Source: Blautia sp. SC05B48
GTDB lineage: Bacteria > Bacillota > Clostridia > Lachnospirales > Lachnospiraceae
Reading direction: 5' to 3'
Assembly: GCF_005848555.1 (NCBI RefSeq)
Contig: NZ_CP040518.1
Location: forward strand, 2,805,501 to 2,869,500
Length of the DNA: 64,000 nt
In this document: piece after piece, positions 42,712-51,249 of the stretch
How the letters are laid out: each line of letters begins with the position of its first letter
Position numbering within the stretch: the first letter of the stretch is position 1
The notes under the pieces: model-generated
The model's database searches: none
Seen by the model: the letters and a program-made list of their open reading frames with translations, nothing else
What the model was told of the DNA's origin: nothing
Position numbers and translations under genes: made by a program

Positions 42712-42873
42712 ATGGCATTTTTTACAACGGCAATTACGACCTTAAAAACATTGGTTTGTGCGATCGGAGCCGGACTTGCAGCCTGGGGAGTGATCAACCT
42801 GCTGGAAGGTTATGGAACGGATAATCCGGGTGCAAAGTCACAAGGAATAAAACACTTAATGTCTTCTATGTGA
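42712..42873 (+). pseudogene. Maff2-family small membrane protein, 5' part (interrupted by IME-B)
   Basis: The frame reads MAFFTTAITTLKTLVCAIGAGLAAWGVINLLEGYG.DNPGAKSQGIK, the typical start of Maff2 proteins, which are VirB2-like small hydrophobic proteins encoded before the VirB6 gene. After ATA AAA (42847-42852) the sequence belongs to IME-B and a chance stop follows. The rest of the gene is at 60991. The joined product would be 71 residues. Confidence 0.85.
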
Positions 42874-42946
42874 AAAGATTTTAAAGAGAAAATGCACATC
42901 CTACGCAGATAACATGACAATTTCATGCAAAGCGAAAGGAGACACC

Positions 42947-43294
42947 ATGAAAATCGAATACACAAAAGTGGGAGACTATTATTTACCGAATCTTTACTAC
43001 CCGGAGGAAACCAGACCGATTGGCTTATGGGGAATGCTTCGGAAGGAATATCTGAAAGAACATAAATCTGGAACTTATACATATCTTCTTCTGACCGCCA
43101 GGCTGGACAGTTATTTGGCAGATCTGAATGAACAGGCACAGGAACGCTTTGAATTGATCGAAACTCAGATGCGAAGTGCGGAGGGAGTTTCCGAGGAACT
43201 GAAGAGACAGAATCCTATGGAATGGCTATGCCACTGTAACAATATCCGCAACCGGGCTGCTGAGATCATCAAGCAGGAACTGATTTATGTATAA
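42947..43294 (+). CDS. tnpV: TnpV-family transposon protein (IME-B)
   Basis: ATG 42947 follows AAAGGAG. The 115-residue protein is a paralog of the product at 26731: YTKVGDYYLPNLYY, GLWGMLRKEYLKEHKSGTYTYLLL and NPMEWLCHCNNIRNRAAEIIKQELI. It lies 92 bases inside the left end of IME-B. This shows that the two nested elements share a family despite differing base composition. Confidence 0.85.
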   Translation: MKIEYTKVGDYYLPNLYYPEETRPIGLWGMLRKEYLKEHKSGTYTYLLLTARLDSYLADLNEQAQERFELIETQMRSAEGVSEELKRQNPMEWLCHCNNIRNRAAEIIKQELIYV

Positions 43295-43308
43295 GGGGGA
43301 TTCTAGAT

Positions 43309-43590
43309 ATGAGAAGAGAACTGATTGAAAGTTATTATGAAGAATACCAGCGGGAGCTGGAAAGATTTCTTGAATCTGACCCGGAGATGTTCACTCTGGA
43401 AGCAGAAATTCATCATTACATAGAAATACTGGAACCGGTCCTCAGAGATGGCGGACAGGAGATGTGGCAGACACTGGACAGGATTATTTCAGCGAAAAAT
43501 GCAATGGAGGGAATTGTGGCAAAAGAAATGTATATCCGGGGATTTCTGGATTATGAAAGACTGGTGTGTGAAAAAGACAGTAAGATCTGA
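43309..43590 (+). CDS. hypothetical helical protein next to TnpV
   Basis: The 93-residue acidic protein starts at ATG 43309, 14 bases after tnpV. It is almost wholly helical (SYYEEYQRELERFLESDPEM, EIHHYIEILEPVLRDGGQEMWQTL). No motif is known. It occupies the position of the unrelated-looking gene at 27101 in IME-A. A terminator follows at 43618. Confidence 0.5.
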   Translation: MRRELIESYYEEYQRELERFLESDPEMFTLEAEIHHYIEILEPVLRDGGQEMWQTLDRIISAKNAMEGIVAKEMYIRGFLDYERLVCEKDSKI

Positions 43591-43617
43591 ATAATCAGAA
43601 CATAGACTATATATAAC

Positions 43618-43652
43618 GAGGCTTTTATTGTATAGACAGTAAGAGCCTCATT
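43618..43652 (+). terminator. hairpin terminator after the tnpV operon
   Basis: GAGGCTTTTATTGT pairs with ACAGTAAGAGCCTC, with minor bulges. The bases to 43848 hold no gene; a palindrome GTGATGATATCAT lies at 43782-43794. Confidence 0.5.
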
Positions 43653-43848
43653 TAATATAGTTTTCATAATAAAAAACAGGTGGTAGTACGTATTTGCTTT
43701 GTGTTATATAAGAATTGGTCTGGCTGAACAATGGTGAAAATTTACTATGATTTTACTTAAATCTGATTGAAGGATGAAAAAGTGATGATATCATATAGTG
43801 GGTTGATAGGGTTACAGAAAATGTATTCACAGAGGCAGAGAAGAAATA

Positions 43849-44631
43849 ATGAAAGTAAAAAATGCAGATGAATTTTATAAAATATTAGAAAGAAAGGCTA
43901 TATATCCGGTATTTCAGCCGATTGTAAATTTACAGACTGGAGATGTGGCAGGATATGAAGCTCTTAGTCGTATCGACAGGCATGATACGACTCTTATGAT
44001 TTCAGATTTGTTTGTGATTGCTGAACAGGTAGGCTGTGTTTGGAAATTGGAAAAATTGTGCAGAAATAAAGCATTGAAGGCAGCGGCGAATAAACCAGAA
44101 CATGCAAAATTATTTCTTAATGTAGATGGTAATATCATTCAGGATAAATCGTTCATACAGGGATTTACAAACCGTAAGGCTGCGAAAGCCGGAGTACCGT
44201 CCTGTGACATTGTATTTGAAATAACGGAACGGTCGGATATAGAAAACTATCAGATTCTGCAACAGATTATGAAGCATTATGCAGATCAGGGATATGAAAT
44301 AGCTTTGGATGATGTTGGAGCTGGATATTCTGGTCTGAACCGTGTAGTAAATACATCGCCAAACTACTTAAAAGTTGATATAGAACTGGTCAGAGATATT
44401 CAAAAACATAAGAAAAAGGAAATTATGATGGAATTTCTGTTGCATTACTGTAATGAGACAGGAGCAATTCTGATTGCAGAAGGGATAGAAACAGAAGCAG
44501 AGTTGGAGTGTCTGTGTAGATTAGGTGTTCATTACGGACAAGGATATTTTCTTGGAAGACCGGACAGAACGTTCAAAAATGTAAGGAATGAGGCGATGTT
44601 GGTATTACGTAGACTGAATAATAAATCGTAA
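43849..44631 (+). CDS. EAL-domain cyclic-di-GMP phosphodiesterase
   Basis: This 260-residue stand-alone EAL protein degrades cyclic di-GMP. Motifs present: EALSRI (the EAL signature), FLNVDGN, EITER, ALDDVGAGYSGL (the DDFG region, with Val), LKVDIELV, IAEGIET and GQGYFLGRP. The metal-binding Glu, Asn, Glu, Asp-Asp and the catalytic Lys and Glu appear intact, so it is probably active. It carries no sensor domain or membrane segment. Its presence as mobile cargo beside phosphate genes is unusual. Confidence 0.92.
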   Translation: MKVKNADEFYKILERKAIYPVFQPIVNLQTGDVAGYEALSRIDRHDTTLMISDLFVIAEQVGCVWKLEKLCRNKALKAAANKPEHAKLFLNVDGNIIQDKSFIQGFTNRKAAKAGVPSCDIVFEITERSDIENYQILQQIMKHYADQGYEIALDDVGAGYSGLNRVVNTSPNYLKVDIELVRDIQKHKKKEIMMEFLLHYCNETGAILIAEGIETEAELECLCRLGVHYGQGYFLGRPDRTFKNVRNEAMLVLRRLNNKS

Positions 44632-44700
44632 TGAAAACTATATGTCAGCAGGTGAAAAATGAATAAGTCAATTATAACATTATAAAGATTTCCATTGATT

Positions 44701-44755
44701 TTTACACCTATTTTACACAAGCACTCACATAGATTTGATTTCTGTCTTCTATAAT
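44701..44755 (+). promoter_or_regulatory. putative Pho box and promoter for the phosphate genes
   Basis: TTTACA-CCTAT-TTTACA (44701-44717) is a direct repeat with the 11-bp period of PhoP boxes. TATAAT lies at 44750-44755. It precedes the sodium/phosphate symporter gene, so phosphate-starvation control is plausible. No PhoPR genes are in the window. Confidence 0.5.
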
Positions 44756-44803
44756 TGTATAGGAAAATGTAGATCTTATATAATAACAGGAGAGGAAAGA
44801 GAA

Positions 44804-46522
44804 ATGAACGAGAATGTGAAAGTGGTTTTTGGTCTGATCGGTGGCCTTGCCTTGTTCCTTTATGGAATGAACAGCATGAGTGATGCACTTCAGAAAGCCG
44901 CAGGAGAACGAATGAAAAAAATCCTTGGATTTCTTACAAGAAATCCAATTATGGGAGCACTTGCCGGAGCACTTGTAACAGCTGTATTGCAGAGCAGTTC
45001 AGCGACGACAGTTATGGTTATCGGTTTTGTCAGTGCGGGACTTATGAGTCTTCCGCAGGCAATTTCTGTTATCTTTGGTGCCAACATAGGAACCACTATG
45101 ACGGCACAGCTGATGGCATTTAAAATCAGCAATTATATTTATCCAATTATCTTTGTTGGATTTATTCTGAACTTTGTTAGCAAAAAAGAAAAGGTTAAAA
45201 ATATCGGTATGGTAATTTTTTCATTCGGACTTTTATTTGAAGGAATTGAAATCATGGGTGAAGTCATGAAACCTTTGGCGGGAAGTCCGGTCTTTGTTGA
45301 TCTGATGGGAAAAGTTTCATCCATTCCGGTTCTTGGTGTTGTACTGGGAGCGGTCATGACATTGGTTGTGCAGAGTAGTTCAGCTACGATTGCAGTTCTG
45401 CAGAATTTTGCATCACAGGCAGGACCGGACGGAGTAAGCAGTGTAATAGGGCTTACCGGTGCGATTCCGATTCTTCTTGGAGATAATATAGGTACAACGA
45501 TCACAGCACTTCTTGCATCAATTGGACAATCTAAAAATGCAAAACGTACAGCAATTGCGCATAGTATTTTTAATATCAGTGGAAGCTGCGTTTTTATTTT
45601 CCTGGTTCCGTGGTTTGCAAAATTTGTCCAGTTTATTTCACCAAAGGGAAATGAGATTGATGTGATTTCAAGACAGATTGCAAATGCACATACAACGTTT
45701 AATATCGTCTGTACACTGGTCTGGCTGCCACTGATTCCGCTGATGGTAAAAATTGTTACAACAATCATCCGTGGAAATGACAAAACAGAGAAAGCAGCTT
45801 TTGAACCCAAATATCTGGATATGAAAGTGATTGAACAGCCGGCGGCTGCTATGGTTCTGGTATCTAAGGAACTGAACCGACTTGGAGAACTGGCAGAATC
45901 TCTGTTAAGTGATTTAAAAACGGCGATTGTAGCAGATGGAGACTCAAAAACTCATGGTTCGTTTATAGAAAATCTGGAGATTGTACATCAGTTACAGGAC
46001 AGTGTGACAGAATATATTACCAGATTATTCGCAAGCGGAAACCTTACAGAACAACAGTCTGAGCAGACGGCAGGGTTACTGTATGTAAACAATAGTATTC
46101 AGAGGATTGCAGACAGATGTGAAGATATTGACCAGATATGTGAAAAAGTAAATAACAATGGAAAAAGACTGACCAGTGAAGCCTCCTCAGAAATGGAAGA
46201 CTGCATTGATATTATCCAGCAGCTTTTAAAGAAAGCAATGGAGGCAATCCGTAAGGGTGATGCTGTAGTGGCTGAAACAGTTTTTGAAAATAAGAAAAAA
46301 ATGCATAAAGCAGAGAAAAAATACAGTAAGGCACATTTAAACCGTGTAAAAAATGAGGTTTGTGATGCGTCTATGACAAGATATTTTTCTGGGATCATGT
46401 ATAATTTTGACCGTATGGCAGATAATTGTGTCAGCATTGCAGAAGAAGCCTGTGATAATGTGGCTTTTATAAACCTTGATGAAGAGACGGGAAAATCAAT
46501 GATGGAAAGAGGTGCAGTATAA
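44804..46522 (+). CDS. Na/Pi cotransporter family protein with PhoU-like domain
   Basis: ATG 44804 follows GGAGAGGAAAGAG. The 572-residue protein has two Na/Pi repeats with QSSSATT near residues 65 and QSSSATI near 190, GANIGTT and GDNIGTT motifs, and eight or more membrane helices in the first 330 residues. Residues 360-565 are a PhoU-like helical domain. Members of this family import phosphate with sodium. Its stop is one base before the PstS-like gene, so the two form an operon behind a possible Pho box. Confidence 0.92.
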   Translation: MNENVKVVFGLIGGLALFLYGMNSMSDALQKAAGERMKKILGFLTRNPIMGALAGALVTAVLQSSSATTVMVIGFVSAGLMSLPQAISVIFGANIGTTMTAQLMAFKISNYIYPIIFVGFILNFVSKKEKVKNIGMVIFSFGLLFEGIEIMGEVMKPLAGSPVFVDLMGKVSSIPVLGVVLGAVMTLVVQSSSATIAVLQNFASQAGPDGVSSVIGLTGAIPILLGDNIGTTITALLASIGQSKNAKRTAIAHSIFNISGSCVFIFLVPWFAKFVQFISPKGNEIDVISRQIANAHTTFNIVCTLVWLPLIPLMVKIVTTIIRGNDKTEKAAFEPKYLDMKVIEQPAAAMVLVSKELNRLGELAESLLSDLKTAIVADGDSKTHGSFIENLEIVHQLQDSVTEYITRLFASGNLTEQQSEQTAGLLYVNNSIQRIADRCEDIDQICEKVNNNGKRLTSEASSEMEDCIDIIQQLLKKAMEAIRKGDAVVAETVFENKKKMHKAEKKYSKAHLNRVKNEVCDASMTRYFSGIMYNFDRMADNCVSIAEEACDNVAFINLDEETGKSMMERGAV

Positions 46523-46523
46523 A

Positions 46524-47378
46524 ATGGTAAAGAAAAAAAACATCCGAAAATCTGCACTTCTGCTGATAATGATAATGCTGGCAACGGGAATAACAGCATG
46601 TGGAACCGAGGAAGAGCCATTGCCGGATCTGTCTGCTATGGGAGCTGTCACAGCTGTATCACGAGAAGAAGGGTCAGGAACCAGAGCAGAATTTGAGAAT
46701 CTTTTGAAACTGCCTGAGAGTGATACAGGAATAGTTGTTGATTCTACAGAGAAAGTTCTGAAAAAGGTGGAAGAAGATAAAAACGCAGTTGGTTATGTCG
46801 CATATAGTTCCGCAACAGATACGAATGGAAAAATACTTCAAATCAACGGAGTTCTTCCTTCTGAGAAAACAATAGACAATAACAGTTATCCTCTTTGCAG
46901 GGATTATTATCTGGCTTATAATGGAGAACTGACAGATGTGGAACAGGATTTCCTGACTTATGTAAAGAGTAAAGGACAGGATATTGTGAAACAATATTGT
47001 ATTCAGGCTGACAGTACAACAACATTCCTTTCTGACAAGTCAGAAGGAAAGATTCTGATTGAAGGATCCACTTCAATGGAACCAATGGTAAAAGCACTGG
47101 CAGATGACTATCAGAAACAAAATCCAAATGCTGAAATAGAAGTAAAAGCAACAGATTCTTCAAGAGGGATTACGGCGGTGATAAGTGGAGAGTGTGATTT
47201 CGCAATGTCATCCAGAGAATTAAAGGATTATGAAGCAGAGCTTCTGGAAACAAAAGTCATTGGAAAAGATGCTATAGCTATTGTGATAAATGAAGAAAAT
47301 CCACTGGAAAATCTTACAATAAAACAACTTACAGGTCTGTACAATGGAACATATAAAAACTGGGATGATCTTTCCTGA
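46524..47378 (+). CDS. PstS-like phosphate-binding lipoprotein with halves in swapped order
   Basis: The 284-residue protein has a lipoprotein signal (LIMIMLATGITACG). Residues about 40-165 match the second half of PstS (VSREEGSGTRAEFE, NAVGYVAYSSA, INGVLPSEKTI...YPLCRDYYL). Residues about 175-284 match the first half (ILIEGSTSMEPMVKAL, DSSRGITAVISGECDFAMSSREL, LYNGTYKNWDDL) and end there. This is a circularly permuted order. It should bind phosphate outside the cell near the symporter encoded upstream. No Pst permease genes are present. Confidence 0.8.
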   Translation: MVKKKNIRKSALLLIMIMLATGITACGTEEEPLPDLSAMGAVTAVSREEGSGTRAEFENLLKLPESDTGIVVDSTEKVLKKVEEDKNAVGYVAYSSATDTNGKILQINGVLPSEKTIDNNSYPLCRDYYLAYNGELTDVEQDFLTYVKSKGQDIVKQYCIQADSTTTFLSDKSEGKILIEGSTSMEPMVKALADDYQKQNPNAEIEVKATDSSRGITAVISGECDFAMSSRELKDYEAELLETKVIGKDAIAIVINEENPLENLTIKQLTGLYNGTYKNWDDLS

Positions 47379-47401
47379 GAAAAACGAATATAATATCTTA
47401 C

Positions 47402-47436
47402 AAGCACTGACTATAACGGTCGGTGCTTCTTTTTTG
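47402..47436 (+). terminator. terminator of the phosphate operon
   Basis: AAGCACTGAC pairs with GTCGGTGCTT over a seven-base loop, then TTTTTT. The bases from here to 47745 are AT-rich and show no gene I can support. Confidence 0.75.
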
Positions 47437-47745
47437 GATTTTTTCAAAATTATCTGACATTCTTCAAATTCCCACGTGTGATTAGTGGAAAAATAATTTT
47501 TTCTGCAAAAGTACCGTCCAAATGCCCTCTGAAACTTGCTATTAGTGAGGGAATATTTCATTTATGCGAAAAAAACTTGCAAAAGGGGGTTGGTAAATAC
47601 CGCTTCCCAGGCTTTATAGGTAGAGGAACAATTATTTTAAAAATTTTACCCCAAAGATGTCCGCTTTTGCCTGTCTCAGTACAGAGTATGTGAAGGGACT
47701 AACAAAAGTAAAAGAAAAAATGATAAAAATGCAAAAAAATATCAC

Positions 47746-48050
47746 GAATCTTTTGCATCTTGCGAAGTCATTTGACTCTAGTAATCAGAGGACGTTTTGG
47801 AATGTTCCTTCGATGAACCTTGACAACCGATAAGTGCACCCTGGAAGCCTAACAGGAGTTATGCCATGACCTTTCTTTTTCTGAGAGCGAGCGAAATTAT
47901 AATGACACTCCCGATGATGGGCGGCTGACCGAAGCCTTATGGTCAGTGACCTGCTGATGCAGGCAGAGGCAGTCTGAGACGGCTGCAGGTGACAGGGAAA
48001 CGCACGCCAGACCGCCGGACGAATGAAACTGATGACAATGTTTACAGGGC
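47746..48050 (+). ncRNA. structured non-coding region with conserved head (copy B)
   Basis: AATCTTTTGCATCT, then GAAGTCATTTGACT.TAGTAAT.AGAGGA (47746-47793) repeats the head of the region at 12351. ATGAACC.TGA.AAC.GATAA also matches. Further on a GCTGACCGAAGCC string and several hairpins (GGTCAGTGACC, CCTGCTGATGCAGG) recall copy A. It lies upstream of the gene at 48075 as copy A lies upstream of the PemK gene. Confidence 0.5.
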
Positions 48051-48074
48051 AAAATGCCCGGAAAGGAGCAGTTT

Positions 48075-48374
48075 ATGACAGAACTGAAAATGAAAGAAAT
48101 GCAGTTGATTAACTGGTTTGGATGCCCGAATCTGATTTATACAAGGGAGAGAATCCATCTGGTTGCCATGCTTACAACAGATGAAGAAATGAAAAAGAAT
48201 CTTTACAGGGTATGCAGATTCCTTGCAAGAGAAGAAATCGCATATCGGTATCCGATCATGTATGAAATGATCCGGAAAATATTTTCACCGGATGATACCA
48301 ATCCACCGGAAGCATGTGCAATGTTTATGCCGGACGATGAAACAGATGATGAAGAATATGCAATGGCAGCGTAG
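48075..48374 (+). CDS. conserved hypothetical protein before ssb
   Basis: ATG 48075 follows AAAGGAG. The 99-residue protein has QLINWFGCPNLIYTRERIHLVAMLTTDEEMKKNLYRVCRFLAREEI and an acidic tail. It reads like a small helical DNA-associated protein common ahead of ssb in clostridial elements. No function is known. The next gene, ssb, follows after 23 bases. Confidence 0.55.
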   Translation: MTELKMKEMQLINWFGCPNLIYTRERIHLVAMLTTDEEMKKNLYRVCRFLAREEIAYRYPIMYEMIRKIFSPDDTNPPEACAMFMPDDETDDEEYAMAA

Positions 48375-48397
48375 CTGCGGAAAGGACAGTAACGATT

Positions 48398-48808
48398 ATG
48401 AATAAAGTGGTTTTAATGGGAAGACTGACAAAGAATCCGGAGATCAAATATGCCGGAAAAGATAATGATATGGCAGTAGCAAGATATACACTGGCGGTAA
48501 ACAGAAGATATAAACGTGACGGTGAACAGGAAGCGGATTTTATTTCCTGTGTCACATTCGGAAAGAGTGCAGAGTTTGCACAGAAATATCTTCACAAGGG
48601 AATGAGGATTGTGATTGGCGGTCGTATCAGCACTGGCAATTATAAGGACAAGGACGGGAAAACAATTTATACTACAGATGTGATCGTGGAAGAACATGAA
48701 TTTGCCCAGAACAAGGATAATGGTGTTGGAGCTGATTCATCGGAAACACCGAAAACAGATAAGGACGGATTTATGGAAGCACCGGAAGGTGAGGTTCCAT
48801 TCGACTAA
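48398..48808 (+). CDS. ssb: single-stranded DNA-binding protein
   Basis: The 136-residue protein has the OB fold (MNKVVLMGRLTKNPEIKY, VARYTLAVNR, ADFISCVTFGKSAEFAQKYLHKGMRIVIGGRI) and the acidic tip EVPFD that recruits partners. The length is close to bacterial SSB. It would coat single strands made in transfer or replication of IME-B. A terminator (GAGAGG..GCCC / GGGGC..CCTC, 48826-48857) follows. Confidence 0.95.
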   Translation: MNKVVLMGRLTKNPEIKYAGKDNDMAVARYTLAVNRRYKRDGEQEADFISCVTFGKSAEFAQKYLHKGMRIVIGGRISTGNYKDKDGKTIYTTDVIVEEHEFAQNKDNGVGADSSETPKTDKDGFMEAPEGEVPFD

Positions 48809-48954
48809 ACCGAAGTAAATGGTTGGAGAGGTTGCCCTTTGTCGGGGCATCCTCTTTTCCATTTTACAGAAGACATCAAAAATTACAGGTATTCAACCTA
48901 ACGAAATCGTGATATAATCAAAATATGTTCAGATGAAAAATATGGAGGTTGCTT

Positions 48955-49161
48955 ATGGGCGTAAGTTATAACAGATTATGGAAAATGCTCATAGATAAAA
49001 ATATGAAGCGGATAGAGATGCAGTACCTCACCGGGATCAGTGGAAATATTCTTGCCAGGATGGGAAAAAACCAGTATGTATCAATGGAGACGATTGAGAA
49101 GATCTGCAAGAAGCTGGACTGCACCGTTGATGAGATGCTGGAATCTACAGATGATGAGTAA
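48955..49161 (+). CDS. XRE-family (Cro/CI-like) regulator
   Basis: ATG 48955 follows GGAGG. The 68-residue protein is a minimal helix-turn-helix domain (NRLWKMLIDKNMKRIEMQYLTGISGNILARMGKNQYVSMETIEKICKKLDCTVDEML). It probably regulates genes of IME-B. It overlaps a short basic peptide gene and lies about 100 bases before oriT. Confidence 0.85.
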   Translation: MGVSYNRLWKMLIDKNMKRIEMQYLTGISGNILARMGKNQYVSMETIEKICKKLDCTVDEMLESTDDE

Positions 49162-49255
49162 CAAGAGCAGACATGTCAAATTATTAAAACTGGAAGAATG
49201 CTTCAGAAGTCGAAAAAAGAAATTGAAAAAAGATAACACGCCGGATACGGCATAA
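49151..49255 (+). CDS. 34-residue basic peptide beside oriT
   Basis: ATG 49151 overlaps the regulator's end. The peptide is strongly basic (LEECFRSRKKKLKKDNTPDTA) and stops three bases before the oriT stem. It could be the shortened remnant of a DUF3847-type oriT accessory, which occupies this place in IME-A, or chance. Confidence 0.35.
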   Translation: MMSNKSRHVKLLKLEECFRSRKKKLKKDNTPDTA

Positions 49256-49257
49256 AT

Positions 49258-49290
49258 CTCTTAGCAACGCTAAGAGCGCACTTCTATACA
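49258..49290. other. oriT of IME-B, IncQ/MOBQ type
   Basis: CTCTTAGC-AAC-GCTAAGAG (49258-49276) is a perfect inverted repeat followed by CGCACTTCTATAC. The layout equals the IME-A oriT while the stem sequence differs on both arms. Bases 49291-49500 hold further hairpins but no gene. The relaxase gene is 5.4 kb away. Confidence 0.75.
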
Positions 49291-49507
49291 GGCAATTCCA
49301 TCTGCCTGTATCGTGCGACCTGCGGTGCTGTTCCCGATTTCAAGAAATCTCAAACCGGGAAATACAGCGAAATCAGAGATTTCGTACAAGGGGAAGATCC
49401 CCTTGCGGCACAGATGCCTATCCCTGATAAAGTTTGTGACTGAATATTTCAGATATAGACATATAAGGGGAAAGAAAGTGTGAAATCAAAATTTGTGGAG
49501 AGATTTT

Positions 49508-50029
49508 ATGATTAGAAAAGCAATACTAAAAGATGTTAATTCGATTGAAGATACTTACAATGAGCATTTCCAGTATGAACTGAATCATACAGCCTTTACT
49601 GTATTTAAGAAAGGGGTTTATCCAACGAAAGATGATGCAGAACGGGCTATTTATGCTGGTGCTTTGTTTGTATATGAAGAAAACGGAACAATTGTTGGAA
49701 GTATCATTATTGATAAAGTTCAACCAATAGAATATGCAACTATTCCTTGGAAAGAAAAATTATCTGAAGATGAGGTAATGGTAATTCACCTTTTAATGGT
49801 ACGTCCGAGTATGTCTGGTAAAGGAATTGCATCATCACTAATAAAATTCGCTACAGAATTAGCACAAAAAAATAGTTGTAGGGCACTACGTTTGGATACA
49901 GGAAGTCAAAATATTCCTGCGCTATCTTTGTATCAAAAAAATGGATTTGAAATAATTGCTAGTGCTTCTAAAAAAGTTGGAGATGTAATTGCACACAAAA
50001 ACCATCTTTTTCTCGAAAAGATATTGTAG
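49508..50029 (+). CDS. GNAT-family N-acetyltransferase
   Basis: The 173-residue enzyme has the acetyl-CoA-binding GNAT core: VIHLLMVRPSMSGKGIASSLIKFA (the R/QxxGxG/A loop) and LRLDTGSQNIPALSLYQKNGFEI. Such enzymes acetylate small molecules or protein termini; the substrate is unknown. It is AT-rich cargo placed between oriT and the relaxase. A GAG/GGAG site precedes ATG 49508. Confidence 0.88.
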   Translation: MIRKAILKDVNSIEDTYNEHFQYELNHTAFTVFKKGVYPTKDDAERAIYAGALFVYEENGTIVGSIIIDKVQPIEYATIPWKEKLSEDEVMVIHLLMVRPSMSGKGIASSLIKFATELAQKNSCRALRLDTGSQNIPALSLYQKNGFEIIASASKKVGDVIAHKNHLFLEKIL

Positions 50030-50086
50030 TTCGTAAATTCCAGTTTGAAAAATTGAGAAAATCGGAGTTTGAGGAGCATCACCGTT

Positions 50087-50512
50087 ATGATTAGAGAATT
50101 ACGGAAAGTGGATATAAATAAAGTTGCAGAAATATGGTTAGATACAAATATAAAGACACATTATTTTATCTCTGCTCAATATTGGAAAAGTAATTTTGAG
50201 TTAGTAAAAGAACTTCTATTACAGGCAACTGTCTATGTTTACGAGGATAAACAGGAAATACAGGGTTTTATAGGGTTAAGTAACGAATACATTGAAGGTA
50301 TTTTTGTTTCTGCCGAAATGCAATCTCAAGGTATAGGTAAAATTTTGCTAAACTATGTAAAGGGAAAAAGAAACAAATTAATCTTAAATGTATATCAAAA
50401 AAATACACGGGCAATATCCTTTTATCAAAGAGAAGGATTTGAGATTCAGTATAGCGGTTTGGATGAAGCTACTGGAGAAAAAGACTATGTAATGGCATGG
50501 CAGCAGAAATAG
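50087..50512 (+). CDS. GNAT-family N-acetyltransferase (second)
   Basis: ATG 50087 follows GAGGAG. The 141-residue enzyme has EGIFVSAEMQSQGIGKILLNYVKG and LILNVYQKNTRAISFYQREGFEI, a complete GNAT core, and resembles YjaB/RimI-like proteins. It is unlike the first GNAT gene in its N-terminal half. The two may be separate resistance or modification functions; no substrate can be assigned. Confidence 0.88.
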   Translation: MIRELRKVDINKVAEIWLDTNIKTHYFISAQYWKSNFELVKELLLQATVYVYEDKQEIQGFIGLSNEYIEGIFVSAEMQSQGIGKILLNYVKGKRNKLILNVYQKNTRAISFYQREGFEIQYSGLDEATGEKDYVMAWQQK

Positions 50513-50606
50513 AAATTCAAGTTTTAGTGTTTGGAAAATTATGACTTAGTGTGCAAGTTGGGAGAAAATATGGTAACGGAAAAAGAGAAAAAAGCATGTC
50601 GATTTA

Positions 50607-50921
50607 TTGCCGAATGGCTATAAGATTGTGAGACAGTCTCTGGTAGATGATCTGGAGGGCGAAAAAAAGGTATGTTGGGAGACAGAAATTTTGCAGGATG
50701 ATGATAGTGGATTTACTTATGAAATCAGCAGGTGTCTGTATTTCGATACCTGTAAGGAACATGGCTATGCAGAGTTCTGCAAAGTATTTTGCAACCATGA
50801 CTGGTATGCTTATGGAGTATTAAAGCATCATTCGAGATTTATCAGAAAATCGACGATTGCCGAAGATGGAACTGTATGTCATGATACAATCGAGAAAGTA
50901 ACAGAGAAACATTTTTTATAA
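50607..50921 (+). pseudogene. truncated ATC-hydrolase-like protein
   Basis: The frame reads WETEILQDDDSGFTYEISRCLYFDTCKEHGYAEFCKVFCNHDWYAYG..., which resembles the C-terminal half of the L-2-amino-thiazoline-4-carboxylic acid hydrolase family. The start (TTG 50607) has no ribosome site. An ATG at 50570 opens another frame that ends at once. A 5' truncation or frameshift is likely. Confidence 0.4.
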
Positions 50922-50954
50922 AACCGAAAAATTGATTATGGGAGGAAATTGAAA

Positions 50955-51137
50955 ATGGCGAAAGAAGAGAGATTTGAAAAAATATATTCTCAGGGAGCAT
51001 TAACTACTACTGAGATATGGGTGGATAAGGAAACTGGTGTGAATTATTTATATCATGCATGTGGGTATTCAGGTGGACTGACTCCATTGTTGGACAGAGA
51101 TGGGAAACCAGTTATTTCTCAGGCTATAAATAGATGA
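50955..51137 (+). CDS. small conserved protein (DUF6440-like)
   Basis: ATG 50955 follows GGGAGG. The 60-residue protein RFEKIYSQGALTTTEIWVDKETGVNYLYHACGYSGGLTPLLDRDGKPV is a compact beta-type domain common in Firmicutes (DUF6440-like, from memory). The function is unknown. It is probably independent cargo. Confidence 0.6.
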   Translation: MAKEERFEKIYSQGALTTTEIWVDKETGVNYLYHACGYSGGLTPLLDRDGKPVISQAINR

Positions 51138-51249
51138 CCTTAGAAACAGCAACTGTTATGGTAAGTAACAGCATCGTCACAATATGTATATGGTCGATTG
51201 GTGTGTGCGGTAATATACTATATTCAGAAAAACAATTCAGGAGATTTTT

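Noticed and set aside
47478..47693. 71-residue plus-strand frame before copy B of the non-coding element
   Set aside because: Composition and lack of a ribosome site suggest chance; no conserved pattern is visible.
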